Under the pieces are notes generated by a model. The model did not search any database. It saw only the letters and a program-made list of their open reading frames with translations, and was not told the DNA's origin. This document shows positions 1 to 10,467 of a stretch of 64,000 nucleotides of DNA, one piece after another. Positions within the stretch are counted from its first letter, which is position 1. Each line of letters opens with the position of its first letter. This DNA comes from JAICMB01 sp963838885 (lineage in GTDB: Bacteria; Acidobacteriota; Terriglobia; Bryobacterales; Bryobacteraceae). A program made the translations under genes and the position numbers. The stretch lies in the NCBI GenBank assembly GCA_963838885.1, contig CAWITB010000037.1:62001-126000 (forward strand), given 5' to 3'.

Positions 1-156
1 CCGCTCCGCGGTTTTGAAGACGACATTACCGCTCTGCACGTAGGTCCGGGCGGGCCGCAACTCGAGCGACTCGTAGAGCGACTGGAGCGCACCCATCTTG
101 ATCATGTTGCGCCCCCCGACATTAATGCCGCGGAGCATGGAAACAATGACGGCCAT
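1..156 (-). CDS. DUF1697 family protein, N-terminal part only
   Basis: The minus-strand reading frame runs off the left edge of the window. The 52 visible residues start MAVIVSMLRGINVGG and continue through a segment with YVQSGNVVF, which are the two hallmark motifs of the DUF1697 family (small bacterial proteins of unknown function, usually about 180 residues). The start at 156 is the only Met that gives the family's usual N-terminus. The family is recognised with confidence; no function can be assigned and the rest of the gene is outside the window. Confidence 0.85.
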   Translation of the reverse strand, partial: MAVIVSMLRGINVGGRNMIKMGALQSLYESLELRPARTYVQSGNVVFKTAER

Positions 157-388
157 GCAAGCCCTAGGATATCCCGCCGTCAGGGAATCGACCGATGATG
201 AGCTGCCCGGCGGTCACGCACCACGCTTGCCCGATCCCATGCGCGGCATGATGCGTGTGCCTGGCTTGCTTGCCGTCGCCGGTCACGGCGTCGCGGCCTC
301 TTAACGTGGCGCTTGTGCGTACGTCTGGCGACCGGAGCGCCAAGGACACTTCCGCCGTGGCCCGGCGCGCAGGAGCAGATCGCGTGGT

Positions 389-673
389 TCAGCTTAGCCG
401 CGAGCTCTGGTCCCAGAGCTCGTAAAGATACGCCGCTCCAATCACCACGCCAACAATAACGGTGGCGGCGATCAGAATCCTCTCCCAGCGGTCGATCGAG
501 TCGAGCCTCTGCGCTAGCGCGATTTGCTGCGGAATGCGGTTTGCTTCGCCTTCGGCGACATGCACATAGTCGTCTTCATTCCTGGTCAAGAATCTGCGGT
601 ACAGCCCGAGTATGATCGCGGCCGCCGCGATGCATGCCCAAATAGCAATGAACGGGGTCATATTGATATTCAT
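389..673 (-). CDS. Small two-helix membrane protein
   Basis: This 94-residue protein has two hydrophobic helices, about residues 6-24 and 66-84, separated by a charged segment rich in Glu, Arg and Gln. The start at 673 is supported by an AGGAG ribosome-binding site about ten bases upstream. It is predicted to sit in the inner membrane with the charged loop between the two helices. I do not recognise a family. It stands alone, about 150 bases from the divergently transcribed phosphoketolase gene. Confidence 0.6.
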   Translation of the reverse strand: MNINMTPFIAIWACIAAAAIILGLYRRFLTRNEDDYVHVAEGEANRIPQQIALAQRLDSIDRWERILIAATVIVGVVIGAAYLYELWDQSSRLS

Positions 674-825
674 AAGCTGCGTTCTCCTGGTCGATTAGCG
701 GCAATTTCCACCAGAAATCTTACACCCGCGCGCCGCCGGGCGAAAGGGGGGTGGCGTCTGTTCTGATAGCCTCCCCTCGGAAGCGCCGCGCGGCGTTGTG
801 TTACAAACACCACGGGCGTTAAAAC

Positions 826-3185
826 GTGAATCCGAATCCACTGTCCCAAGATGACGTCCGCAAGATCAACGCATACTGGCGCGCGGCCAATTATCTTTCC
901 GTGGGGCAGATCTATCTTTATGACAATCCACTACTGACCGAGCCGTTGAAGTTGGAGCACACCAAGCCCCGTCTGCTGGGCCACTTCGGCACAACGCCGG
1001 GATCTGAATTTCATCTACGTCCATTGCAACCGCCTGATCCAGCGCCCACGACCTCAACATGATTTACATTTGCGGCCCGGGTCACGGCGGTCCGGGAATG
1101 GTCGCGAACACCTGGCTCGAAGGTTCCTATAGCGAGTTTTATCCCAACATCGGCCAGGATGCCGAGGGAATGAAGCGGCTGTTCACGCAGTTTTCATTTC
1201 CTGGAGGCATTCCGAGCCACGCGGCGCCAGAGACGCCCGGCTCGATTCACGAAGGCGGGGAACTCGGCTACGCGCTGGTCCACGCTTATGGCGCGGCTTT
1301 CGACAACCCCGATCTGCTGGTCTGCTGCGTCATCGGCGACGGCGAGGCGGAAACCGGCGCGCTGGCCACAAGCTGGCACTCCAATAAATTCCTGAACCCG
1401 GCGCGCGATGGCGCCGTGCTCCCGATCCTGCATCTGAACGGCTACAAGATCGCAGGTCCGACAGTGCTGGCGCGCATCGGCAAGGAGGAGCTTACGGAGC
1501 TGCTGCACGGCTACGGATACCAGCCCTATTATGTGGAAGGCGACGATCCCGAGCCGATGCACCAGCTCATGGCCGGCACGCTTGACGCCGTGCTGGCGGA
1601 TATCCAGAGCATTCAGAAGGACGCCCGCGAAAATGGATTCAGGCGGCGTCCGCAATGGCCCATGATCGTGCTGCGCTCTCCCAAGGGTTGGACCGGACCG
1701 AAGGAAGTGGACGGCCTCAAGATCGAAGGCACGTTCCGCGCCCACCAGGTTCCGGTCGACCATCTTTCCGATCCGGCGCATCTTAAAATCCTCGAAGACT
1801 GGATGCGCAGCTATCGTCCCGCGGAACTGTTCGATGAGCGTGGCGCGCTTATTCCCGAGCTGCAGGCGCTCGCGCCCAAGGGCACTCGCCGCATGGGCGC
1901 GAATCCACACGCCAACGGCGGCCTACTTCTGCGCGACCTCCGCATGCCGGATTTCCGCGACTACGCCATCGATGTCGCCAAGCCGGGGACGGCACGCAAC
2001 GAAGCCACGAAGATTCTTGGTAATTTTCTGCGCGACGTCATAAGGCTCAATCCGCAGAATTTCCGCTTGATGGGCCCCGACGAAACCGCGTCGAATCGCT
2101 TAAACGCGGTGTTCGAAGTCACTGACCGCGAGTCCGTCGCCGAGATCGAACCGACAGACGAGCACGTCTCGCCCGATGGACGCGTGATGGAGGTCCTCAG
2201 CGAGCACATGTGCCAGGGCTGGCTCGAAGGGTACCTTTTGACCGGCCGGCACGGCTTGTTCAATTGCTATGAGGCCTTCATTCACATCGTGGATTCGATG
2301 TTCAATCAGCATGCGAAGTGGCTGAAGACAACGCGAGCGATTCCCTGGCGGCGGCCCATCGCATCCTTAACTTACCTGCTCAGTTCCCATGTCTGGCGGC
2401 AGGACCATAACGGCTTCAGCCACCAGGACCCCGGTTTTATCGATCATGTCGCGAACAAGAAGTCCGACGTCGTTCGCATTTACCTGCCTCCGGACGCTAA
2501 CTGCCTGCTCTCGGTCGCCGATCATTGCCTGCGGAGCCGCAATTACGTAAACGTGATCGTGGCCGGCAAGCAACCCGCGCTGCAATATCTCAATATGAGC
2601 GCGGCCATCCGCCATTGCACCGCCGGAATCGGCATCTGGGATTGGGCCAGCAACGACCAGGGCAGCGAACCGGACGCCGTCATGGCGTGCTGCGGCGACG
2701 TTCCTACGCTCGAAACTCTGGCAGCGGTGGACCTGCTCCGGCAACATATTCCGGACATCAAGCTCCGCGTCGTTAACGTCGTCGACCTGATGGCGCTTCA
2801 GCCCTCCAGCGAGCACCCGCACGGCTTCTCGGACGCGGACTTCGATTCCATGTTTACCAAGGACAAACCGGTCGTATTTGCGTTCCACGGCTATCCCGCG
2901 CTGATTCATAGCCTCACATATCGCCGCCATAATCACGACAATATGCACGTGCACGGCTATCGGGAGGAAGGCACCACAACGACGCCCTTCGACATGACGG
3001 TGCTCAACCAGCTAGACCGTTTCCATCTTGCGGGCGACGTCATCGACCGCGTGCCGCGCCTTCAGACCATCGCCGGACATGCGAAACAGGTACTACGCAA
3101 CCGCCTGATTGAACACAAGCTGTATGTGGACAAGCAGGGCGACGACCTGCCTGAGATCCGCGACTGGCGCTGGCCGGCTTCATGA
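826..3185 (+). CDS. xfp: Phosphoketolase, split by two 1-base insertions
   Basis: Thiamine-diphosphate-dependent phosphoketolase, which cleaves xylulose-5-P and/or fructose-6-P to acetyl phosphate. The N-terminus has the family signature WRAANYLSVGQIYL and the later part has GPGHGGPGMVANT and the cofactor loop IGDGEAETG. The two parts lie in different frames: one extra base near 1000-1003 (before the expected LNFIYVH segment) and one extra C in the CCC at 1045-1047. Correcting both restores a continuous protein of about 785 residues, the normal length. The start is a GTG at 826. Its stop overlaps the acetate kinase start (ATGA), so the two enzymes are translationally coupled and form a phosphoketolase-to-acetate ATP-yielding route. 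Either a recent pseudogene or a base-call problem. Confidence 0.92.
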
Positions 3186-4429
3186 ATGTTCTGGTCCTGA
3201 ATGGCGGGTCGAGCAGCTTCAAATGCTGGTACGGCGCGCTCACGGACCCGGTTCCGGTCGAGGCCCAACGGCCCGATTGGGAGGCGCGCATCGACTGGAG
3301 CCGGGAACGAGCGCCGGCGAATCCCGAAGCGGATCTCGAAAAGGCGCTTCGGGAGGTTCCCGCGCAGCCCGATGCGATTGGCCACCGTATCGTTCACGGC
3401 GGCCGCGCCTACCGCGAAACGACGCGCATCACGCCTGAAGTCCGCCAAGCGATCGCGGACCAGGCCGAAATAGCGCCATCGCACAATCGACTGGAACTCG
3501 AAGCCATCGATCTTGCCGCGCGCGTCTTTGGGAAGGACAAACCGCAGGTCGCGGTCTTTGACACCGCGTTTCACTCCACACTGGAACCGGCGGCCTATGT
3601 ATATCCCGGCCCCCACGAGTGGCTGGAGCAGGGCATCCGCCGATTCGGATTCCATGGCATTAGCCACCAATATGCCGCGCGCCAGACGGCGGTCATGCTG
3701 GCGCGTCCCGATCCCGAAATCCCACGCGGCGTTGAGGAAGCTAGCTCAGACTTCGCCGCTACCCGGGATCGTCTACGCCGGATCGAGGCTGCGGGCTTGC
3801 GGCAACAACGGCGCATGCATCCCACGTCGCTCCGCATCGTCACCTGTCACCTCGGTAACGGCTGCTCGCTTGCAGCGATTCGCGGCGGCATTTGCGTGGA
3901 TACCACAATGGGATTCACTCCGCTCGAGGGACTCATGATGGGCACGCGCTCGGGCTCGCTCGATCCTGGCATCCTGATTTATCTTCTGCGGCATCGCGGC
4001 TACTCGGCGGACGAGCTGGACGGTATTCTAAACCAGCAATCCGGTCTTCTCGGGCTCTCCGGCGTGAGCGGCGACATGCGCGAAATTCTTGCCGCGATGG
4101 CGCAGGGCAACGCGCGCGCGCAACTCGCCTTCGACGTTTACGCGCATCGATTATGTCAAGGCGTGGGTTCCATGCTGGCCAGTCTCGGGGGCCTCGATGC
4201 GCTGGTGTTCACGGGTGGCGTCGGCGAGAATTGCGCTCTTCTGCGCGAGAAAGTGGCGCGCCGGTTGGAGTTTCTGGGCCTCGAGCTCGACAAGGCCGCG
4301 AATGAAGCGCAACCGAGGGATCGCGATATTACGACGGCGCTATCGAAGGCGCCCATTCTCGTGATCCACGCCGAAGAGGACTGGGAAATCGCGCGCGAAT
4401 GTTACCGCGTCATGCGGATAGGTGAGTGA
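3182..4429 (+). CDS. ackA: Acetate kinase
   Basis: Converts acetyl phosphate plus ADP to acetate plus ATP, using the product of the gene it overlaps upstream. Family motifs are visible in order: VLVLNGGSSSFK at the N-terminus, FDTAFHST near residue 127, FGFHGISHQY near 155, TCHLGNGCSLAA near 221, the MGFTPLEGLMMGTRSG block and FTGGVGEN. At 415 residues it is slightly long because about 40 extra residues, Arg/Ala-rich, lie between residues 176 and 216, between the SHQY and CHLGNG motifs. The reading frame is intact. Cytoplasmic. Confidence 0.95.
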   Translation: MNVLVLNGGSSSFKCWYGALTDPVPVEAQRPDWEARIDWSRERAPANPEADLEKALREVPAQPDAIGHRIVHGGRAYRETTRITPEVRQAIADQAEIAPSHNRLELEAIDLAARVFGKDKPQVAVFDTAFHSTLEPAAYVYPGPHEWLEQGIRRFGFHGISHQYAARQTAVMLARPDPEIPRGVEEASSDFAATRDRLRRIEAAGLRQQRRMHPTSLRIVTCHLGNGCSLAAIRGGICVDTTMGFTPLEGLMMGTRSGSLDPGILIYLLRHRGYSADELDGILNQQSGLLGLSGVSGDMREILAAMAQGNARAQLAFDVYAHRLCQGVGSMLASLGGLDALVFTGGVGENCALLREKVARRLEFLGLELDKAANEAQPRDRDITTALSKAPILVIHAEEDWEIARECYRVMRIGE

Positions 4430-4432
4430 TCG

Positions 4433-5017
4433 ATGGCGCAGGAAATCTGGTTGTTCCGCCATGGCGAGACGGAGTGGAGCAAATCCGGCGCGCACACCAG
4501 CCGCACCGATCTGCCGCTCACCGGCGCGGGCCGCGAGCGCGCCACCGCGCTGGGACGTTATCTCGTCGGCCGCACGTTTGCGCTGGTCCTCACGAGTCCG
4601 CTGCAGCGCGCCCGCGATACCTGCGCGCTGGCTGGCTACGGCGCAGCGGCCCAGATCGAGGGAAATCTGCGCGAATGGGATTACGGCGATTACGAGGGCC
4701 GCTCCACCGCCGACATCCGCAAGGATCGCCCGAACTGGTTTCTGTGGAGGGACGGCGTTCCGAACGGCGAGACGGTGGAACAGGTGGGTGCCCGCGCGCA
4801 GCTCGTGATTGCGCGCGCGCTTCAAACAAACGGCGACGTCGCATTATTTGCGCATGGACACATTCTGCGTATTCTGACCGCCTGCTGGCTCGGTCTTCCT
4901 CCCGATGACGGCCGCCTGTTCGCGCTGGGCACCGGTTCAATCAGCATCCTCGGATATGAGCACGAAACGCAGGTCATCACGCGCTGGAACCAGCCGCTCG
5001 AAACTGCGCAACGTTGA
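4433..5017 (+). CDS. Histidine phosphatase (phosphoglycerate mutase-like)
   Basis: A 194-residue member of the histidine phosphatase superfamily. The catalytic RHGETEW motif is at residues 9-15, the second phosphate-binding Arg is in TSPLQRARDT, the general acid Glu is in the REWDYGDYEG segment, and the second catalytic His is in FAHGHILR near residue 141. It starts three bases after the ackA stop, so it belongs to the phosphoketolase operon. The substrate is probably a sugar phosphate or another small phosphate ester; the sequence does not decide which. Confidence 0.88.
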   Translation: MAQEIWLFRHGETEWSKSGAHTSRTDLPLTGAGRERATALGRYLVGRTFALVLTSPLQRARDTCALAGYGAAAQIEGNLREWDYGDYEGRSTADIRKDRPNWFLWRDGVPNGETVEQVGARAQLVIARALQTNGDVALFAHGHILRILTACWLGLPPDDGRLFALGTGSISILGYEHETQVITRWNQPLETAQR

Positions 5018-6041
5018 GGAACTGACGGTCACCGCCGTTTGGCGCAAGCGGCCAGCAGGCCCGGTGGAAGTTTGGTTGTGCAATCGGTGATGGCGGCGTT
5101 GACCTGCCATTGGCGAGGCCTTCGGTCTTGGCGAGGTCGGCGCCGCGAATTTCCGCGCCTTCGATATTGACGTTCTGGAGCTGGTGTAGTCGAATTGCGC
5201 TTTGCGCAGATCTGCGTGGCTGAAATTGGTGTCTTCGAACCAGACACAGGAGAAGTCCGCGTTCCGCAAATTCCAACCGACGAGGTCGGCGTGGCGCATC
5301 TTTCTGGTCCGCAGGTTGGCGAAGTGTAGTTGGAAAGATCCTTTCTGTAGAGTCTAGCGACGTGGTGCGGCGGCAAACCAAAAAAGCCACTCGGCCAAAA
5401 GGCCAGTATCCAATTCTTGGCGCTGTCCCTGAGCTCCGCCGGCGTTCCTTTAGGATCAATGTCCCCCATTTGATTCCCGAAGAATGCCCCTTGTAAGTCA
5501 GCCCCGTCAAATTTCGTCCACGTGATGGAGGCGCCAGCCAGCCGCGTTTCCCTCAAGTCCACATATGAGAGATCGGCCTCGGTCAGGACAGCGCGGAAGA
5601 GCGTAGCGTTACGGAGATCGGCGCCTTCTAAATCAGCCACAGTGAGATCGGCGCCACTCAGGTAAGCATTCACCAGAACCGTTCCCGGCGCGCGGCAGTA
5701 CCAGAAGCTGCGCCCAGCCAGATTCGTGAACGAAAGCCGCCATAGGTCTCATGGCCTTGACCTCTGCCGCGTCCGAAGAAAGTCTTGCTCCGGCCAAGTC
5801 AGCCCACAGCAAATTTCCAACAGCGCTGGGGACACGCGGACTATAACCCGGCAAGCCATCTTTGTCCTTGGGTTGCATGAAGGGCGAGCCGCTGATCCAT
5901 TCGCCCGAAAGGGCTCCAATCACGAGGAAAATAGCCGAGGCGAGAACCGCGGCTCCACGATCGCGTCAATGGGACGGCCAACCACCCCAGCATCCACGCC
6001 AACCCGGCCTGCGCTCTGGCGAGGCCTGGAGATACCCTCAT
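4977..6041 (-). pseudogene. Pentapeptide-repeat membrane protein, several frameshifts
   Basis: The protein can be followed only by changing frame. From 6041 a hydrophobic stretch (LAWMLGWLAVPL) leads into a second membrane segment (AVLASAIFLVIGAL near 5930), then a soluble segment to about 5690, then a run of A(D/N)LxxAxL pentapeptide repeats (SGADLTVADLEGADLRNATL) from 5673. The repeats resume in another frame near 5320-5180 (HADLVGWNLRNADF, HADLRKAQFDY) and end in a third frame (NIEGAEIRGADLAKTEGL). At least four frameshifts are needed. Pentapeptide repeats fold into a right-handed beta helix; the role is unknown. It converges on the histidine phosphatase gene and overlaps its end. Confidence 0.7.
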
Positions 6042-6052
6042 CAGCCGGCACC

Positions 6053-6265
6053 TTACGCTCCGCTTGCGCGCAGATTTTTTGCTGAGAGGGCTTGGAGCTG
6101 TTCATCGATCCGTTTCCGGTCGAGCTCCGGGAGCGAGTTGGAGTGCCATTCGACGTAGCGCCGAAATTCACGGAAGATGCGAGCCGCTCGTGCGCCGCTT
6201 TCGTGTGCAAGAGCGCGTTGCAGATGGCCCTTGATGTAGGCAACTCGGATCTGATTGGCGTCCAT
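6053..6265 (-). CDS. Small hypothetical protein, possibly the 5' part of the pentapeptide gene
   Basis: A 70-residue basic, helical reading frame (MDANQIRVAYIKGH at the start) that ends just upstream of the recognisable part of the pentapeptide-repeat gene, on the same strand. It may be a separate small gene or the N-terminal piece of the frameshifted membrane protein. A weak AGGGAGA ribosome-binding site precedes it. No family recognised. Confidence 0.35.
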   Translation of the reverse strand: MDANQIRVAYIKGHLQRALAHESGARAARIFREFRRYVEWHSNSLPELDRKRIDEQLQALSAKNLRASGA

Positions 6266-6591
6266 CCCGTCTCCTTCCCTGGTGCTTGCATGCGCTTGGC
6301 CAAATAAATTGCCTGGAAAGCGTTGAAAACAGGCCGAAGATAAACGGAGGCCGGTGTTGGCAGGAAATATCTGCGGGCGCCGTTATACAAATTCACCATG
6401 AAGCGCGGCGCTCGCGAGTGCGCGGAGACGCTACGCGCGCGGCGGCGTCGCGAGAAAATCGCGGCGGACCAGGCGCGCATTTCCAAGCTGACGGAAAATG
6501 ATTTGCTCAGATTCTCTACGGCGCAGGCTGGGCGCGAGCAGCTTTCCGCCCGGCGCCCCCGATGCGTCATAATCTGGTCGAACCTAAAGTC
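6266..6591. other. Intergenic, no gene recognised
   Basis: Spacer between the divergent pentapeptide/hypothetical gene and the amidohydrolase. Open frames here are short and Arg-rich and show no family motif. It presumably holds the promoters for both directions, but no convincing -35/-10 pair was seen. Confidence 0.4.
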
Positions 6592-8271
6592 ATGCGCTTA
6601 CTCGCGTTCCACTCCCTCACGTTACTCTCGATGCCGATGGCGTTCGCTTTCACTCTCGCGGCGCAACCCTATGCCGATCTCATCCTGACGCACGGAAAAA
6701 TCTGGACTGTTAACCCGGCGCAGCCTCAGGCGGAGGCCGTTGCTTCCATCGGATCAAGAATCGTCGCGGTCGGCGTCTCCGCCGAAATTCAGAAATGGGC
6801 CGGTCCCAAAACGCAAAGCATCGATCTCGGCGGCAAGCTCGTTCTCCCCGGGTTCAACGATTCCCACGTTCATTTCTACGAAGGCGGCTCACAGCTTTCG
6901 AGCGTCCAACTCCGCGATGCGAAAAGCCAGGCCGAGTTCCGCGAGCGCATCCGGCAGTTCGCCAAACACCAGCCCGCCGGCCGCTGGATCCTCAATGGCG
7001 AGTGGGACCATGAAAACTGGACTCCCGCCGCCCTTCCCACGCGCCAGCTCATAGACGAGGCCTCCCGCGATCATCCCGTCTTTGTCAACCGGCTCGATGG
7101 ACACATGGCGCTCGCCAATACGACTGCTCTGAAGCTGGCCGGAATCACCCGCGACACGCCCGATCCCCCCGGCGGCACGATTGTCCGCGACGCCAATGGC
7201 GAACCCACCGGCGTTCTGAAAGATGCCGCCATGAGCGCAGTCAATCGCGTCATCCCGCCGCCCTCGGCCGCCGAAATGGCCGACGACATCCGCGCCGCAA
7301 TGCGCTTCGCCGCCGAGCACGGCGTCACCAGCGTACAGGATATGTCGGCCGCGCCCGATATTTTCCGCGTTTACCAGACTCTGCTCAAATCCGGCGAGCT
7401 CACCGTCCGCATCTCCGGCCATCAGCCCCTGGCGGCATGGAAACGTCTCGCCGACGTTGGCCTACTTGCGGCTTTCGGGAGCCCTTATCTCCACATCGGC
7501 GGTCTCAAAGGTTTCGCGGACGGCTCGCTCGGTTCCACCACCGCGCTCTTCTTCGAGCCATACAACGACGCCCCGAACACCACCGGCCTGCCGAACGCCG
7601 AGATGATCCCGGAGAGCAAAATGTCCGCGCACATTGCCGATGCGGACCACGCCGGTCTGCAGGTCGCGATACATGCCATCGGCGATAAGGCCAACCACGA
7701 CATACTGAACATGTTTGAAGAGGCGGAGGCGAAGAACGGCCCCCGCGACCGCCGCTTTCGCATTGAGCATGCCCAGCATCTGCTCCCCGGAGACATCCCG
7801 CGCTTCGCCAAGCTGCGCGTTATCGCTTCCATGCAGCCTTACCATGCTATCGACGACGGACGCTGGGCCGAAAAACGCATTGGCCACGAGCGCGCCAAGA
7901 CAACGTATGCCTTTCGCTCCCTGCTAGATTCCGGCGCCGTTCTGGCGTTCGGTTCCGATTGGCCGGTGGCTCCCATGATCCCGATTCTTGGAATCTACGC
8001 CGCAGCGACGCGCCGCACGCTCGATGGCAAACACCCCGAAGGTTGGATTCCGGAGCAAAAGATCACCGTCGCAGAGGCCATTCGCGCCTATACCTGGGGC
8101 TCCGCCTACGCCAGCTTCGACGACAACATAAAAGGCGTCATCGCTCCCGGCAAGCTCGCCGACATGGTCGTCCTATCCTCCGACCTTCTGACTATCGATC
8201 CGGTGGCAATTGAGAAGGCCCAAGTCGACATGACGATATTCGATGGAAAGGTAATCTATCGCCGCCCTTGA
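6592..8271 (+). CDS. Exported amidohydrolase, YtcJ type
   Basis: A metal-dependent amidohydrolase of the YtcJ-like group (about 550 residues). The N-terminal part contains the small beta-sandwich (ADLILTHGKIWTVNPAQPQAEA) and LPGFNDSHVHF with the HxH metal ligands. Later come GLKGFADGSLGS with the likely Lys ligand, AIHAIGDKAN and RIEHAQ with His ligands, and AFGSDWPV with the catalytic Asp. I chose the ATG at 6592 rather than the one at 6562 because it gives a clean signal peptide (hydrophobic core followed by AFTLAAQ). Substrate unknown; the family acts on amides, imines and related compounds. Monocistronic by context. Confidence 0.87.
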   Translation: MRLLAFHSLTLLSMPMAFAFTLAAQPYADLILTHGKIWTVNPAQPQAEAVASIGSRIVAVGVSAEIQKWAGPKTQSIDLGGKLVLPGFNDSHVHFYEGGSQLSSVQLRDAKSQAEFRERIRQFAKHQPAGRWILNGEWDHENWTPAALPTRQLIDEASRDHPVFVNRLDGHMALANTTALKLAGITRDTPDPPGGTIVRDANGEPTGVLKDAAMSAVNRVIPPPSAAEMADDIRAAMRFAAEHGVTSVQDMSAAPDIFRVYQTLLKSGELTVRISGHQPLAAWKRLADVGLLAAFGSPYLHIGGLKGFADGSLGSTTALFFEPYNDAPNTTGLPNAEMIPESKMSAHIADADHAGLQVAIHAIGDKANHDILNMFEEAEAKNGPRDRRFRIEHAQHLLPGDIPRFAKLRVIASMQPYHAIDDGRWAEKRIGHERAKTTYAFRSLLDSGAVLAFGSDWPVAPMIPILGIYAAATRRTLDGKHPEGWIPEQKITVAEAIRAYTWGSAYASFDDNIKGVIAPGKLADMVVLSSDLLTIDPVAIEKAQVDMTIFDGKVIYRRP

Positions 8272-8362
8272 ACGACGACCGCGAACCCGCCCGATGTCCA
8301 GCGTGGTAATTCACGGATATCTCTGTCTGCCTTGAGGTGAATTTGGCGGCTTTGCCCTTTGG

Positions 8363-8803
8363 TCATGGCTCCGCGCCCGTGGGGGTGATGATGATGGATT
8401 CGATAACGGCAATGCCCCGCGTGGGCGGGTCGTAAAAATCGCGGTGCCACTCGCGGATGATGGCGCATTTGTAGGAAATAACGGCGTGTATCACGGGTGC
8501 AAGCCGCTGGCCTTTGATGTCCACCCGCATGAAGTGATAGAACAGGGTGAAGGACTGCCCGTAATGCTGGTCAAAGCTGTAACTGTGAAGCTGGTGGTAG
8601 GCCGCGCCCTGCGCGGGCAATATTGCGGTGAGCAGTATCAGGCTCTCCGGGCGGGTGCGGGTGTCATACGGCTCATACACGCGGTCGGCGGGAAATAACA
8701 GCGAAGGCGGCGTTTCAGCCGTGAGCGCCGATTCGTCGCCGCGTTCCTGCAACGGCTGATGCGGCTTCGGTGGCGTGGCCCATAGCTTGGTGTCTTCGCT
8801 CAT
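8363..8803 (-). CDS. Hypothetical protein coupled to the relaxase gene
   Basis: A 146-residue soluble protein whose ATG overlaps the stop of the upstream relaxase reading frame (ATGA at 8803-8800), so it is a genuine member of the mobilization operon. It has a Pro-rich N-terminus and a mixed alpha/beta C-terminal half containing an aromatic-rich stretch with HSYSFDQHYGQSF. I do not recognise a family. Codon use and context point to plasmid or mobile-element origin. Confidence 0.6.
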   Translation of the reverse strand: MSEDTKLWATPPKPHQPLQERGDESALTAETPPSLLFPADRVYEPYDTRTRPESLILLTAILPAQGAAYHQLHSYSFDQHYGQSFTLFYHFMRVDIKGQRLAPVIHAVISYKCAIIREWHRDFYDPPTRGIAVIESIIITPTGAEP

Positions 8804-9870
8804 CGCTCCAGTTCTCCTTCCTTTTCATGCATCTGCTGCCGCTCTCCCCATATATGCTCGCGCCAGTATTCCCGCCATGCCGCGCCAGCGTCATACGCGT
8901 TGCGCTGTCGGGAAGCGGGCTCGCTGCCACAATCGGTATCCGTCGTGCTTCAGCGGGTTGCGGGCCTTGTTTGCCGCGCGCCTGCCACGGCTCAGCGCGT
9001 CGGCCATGTGCTGCGCCTCGCTCCCGCGCATCTTCCGGGGTCTTCGGTGGTGCGGCAAGCTTCTCTTTCTCCTCCCGGATGGCGCGGTCTATCGCCTCCA
9101 TATCCCGCTTCAGGCCATTGACTTCCTGCACCGCGCGATTGAGGTTTCCCCGGTCGCTTTGTTCCCGCGCCGCTCCATCGCGTTCGCCTCGGGCCTAAAT
9201 GGTGGGTCGGCTCCTGCGCCTTCTTTTCCGCCCATTCGCGTGTCGCCGCGCTCAAGGGCTTTCTCGCGCTGCTGCTCGTTGGTGCAGATAGCCGTAGCGC
9301 CAGCGCTCGGCCTCCACTTTGAAACCGGCCTTTTCAAGTTCCCGCGCTCCGCGCTCGGCCCATTTTTGATGCCACTGCGCAAGGTTTTTTCCCGGTCGTC
9401 CCACGTGAAAACCCGCTCGCCCAATCCGTCCTTGCTCCACCTTCCGCATGCTCGCCAGAATATGCACATGGAAATTCCGGTCGTCGCCGTCGCGGTCGGG
9501 CCGGTGGATGTCCGCCTGGGCCGCAACACCTTTGCGCAAAGAACTGCTCGCGCATGAAGTCCTTGACGATGTTTTCCCGCTGCTCGTCGGAAAGCTGGTG
9601 GGGCAAGGCAGCGATGAAGGACATGCCAAGCTGCGCATTCTTCCTGGTTTCGTGCGCGTCGTAGAAATTCCAGAGCTTGCCCGCGTCCCTCAGCTCCGGG
9701 TCGGTCACGAATACGAATGACGCAAGCGGCTTGTCCCGATGGCGGCTGTAATCCTTCAGCTCGCCGGTGCGTTCCTCGGTGATGGCCTCGCGGCTGTTAT
9801 ACGCGGCTTTGGCTACCATGCTCTGACCCTTTCCGCGCGAAACGATGTCGGCTTGAAGGTGATAGCCCAT
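8800..9870 (-). pseudogene. MobA/MobL (MobQ) relaxase, multiple frameshifts
   Basis: The N-terminus (MGYHLQADIVSRGKGQSMVAK) and the following segment ending DFMREQFF match MobQ-family relaxases, which nick oriT and pilot plasmid DNA. The HxH metal motif appears as NFHVHILASMRK after a frameshift near 9560. The rest (KNLAQWHQKWAERGARELEKAG, then HHLGP/MERRG segments, then a coiled coil MEAIDRAIREEKEKLA) needs about three more frame changes. The true C-terminus is recovered in the frame that stops at 8800, overlapping the next gene. It cannot be translated as one protein as sequenced, so it is broken or the sequence is noisy here. Confidence 0.8.
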
Positions 9871-9885
9871 GCGCCCCGCCCGTGT

Positions 9886-10148
9886 TTACTCGGCCGCGTT
9901 GCGGCCTCTTGCCCGTGCCCTCTGGAAGCCCGCCACCTTGCGCCATTTATCAACGGCGCTCTTTAGTTCCGGGTGCGCGTTTTCAAAGGCTACGATGTCC
10001 GACAAGTGCCAAAGAGGAAACGTGCCGTCACTGACACAGAGTAAACGGGCTTTGGAAAATCCGGCCACGCCCGGACCTTATAAAGCCCGTGCCGCGTGTA
10101 ATGGCTCCAGCGTTTTTGCAAATCAATCCGACTAAGAAGCGTTGTCAT
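9886..10148 (-). CDS. AlpA-like helix-turn-helix protein, one frameshift
   Basis: Starting at 10148 the frame reads MTTLLSRIDLQKRWSHYTRHGLYK's pattern: a DNA-binding helix-turn-helix start, then ARPDFPKP-like text (AWPDFPKPVYSVS). After a frameshift near 10030 it continues DGTFPLWHLSDIVAFE and ends at 9886. The two halves joined give about 86 residues with the layout of excisionase/AlpA-type winged-helix regulators. It lies 15 bases upstream of the relaxase start on the same strand and probably regulates mobilization. Confidence 0.6.
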
Positions 10149-10467
10149 GATTGCCCCGCCTCCCTTGCTTCTTGCCTGCCGGATGGCAGGCCACGCTTTG
10201 CCGGAATCGGCAAAGCCGCACGGGTTTACAGAATGTAAACCTATAGGTGCGCCCTTCGGGCTTCTCATACTCCGCTGATGTCGGGACATGCGGGTCAGAA
10301 AAAATGGAGATGCTTTTGTCTCTATACCCGCTATAGTGGCGTTCGGTTTTTGTCAACGCTCGTCCCTCCACCACTACATGCTCCCGAGATGAAACTTTGG
10401 GACGGGGCATTGAAGAAATGTTGTCTGAAACTGCTATTTCAGGAGCATAAAGTTTCGAGGACCGGCT

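Noticed and set aside
6562..6591. Upstream ATG of the amidohydrolase as the start
   Set aside because: It adds ten polar residues before an otherwise typical signal peptide; the ATG at 6592 is preferred.
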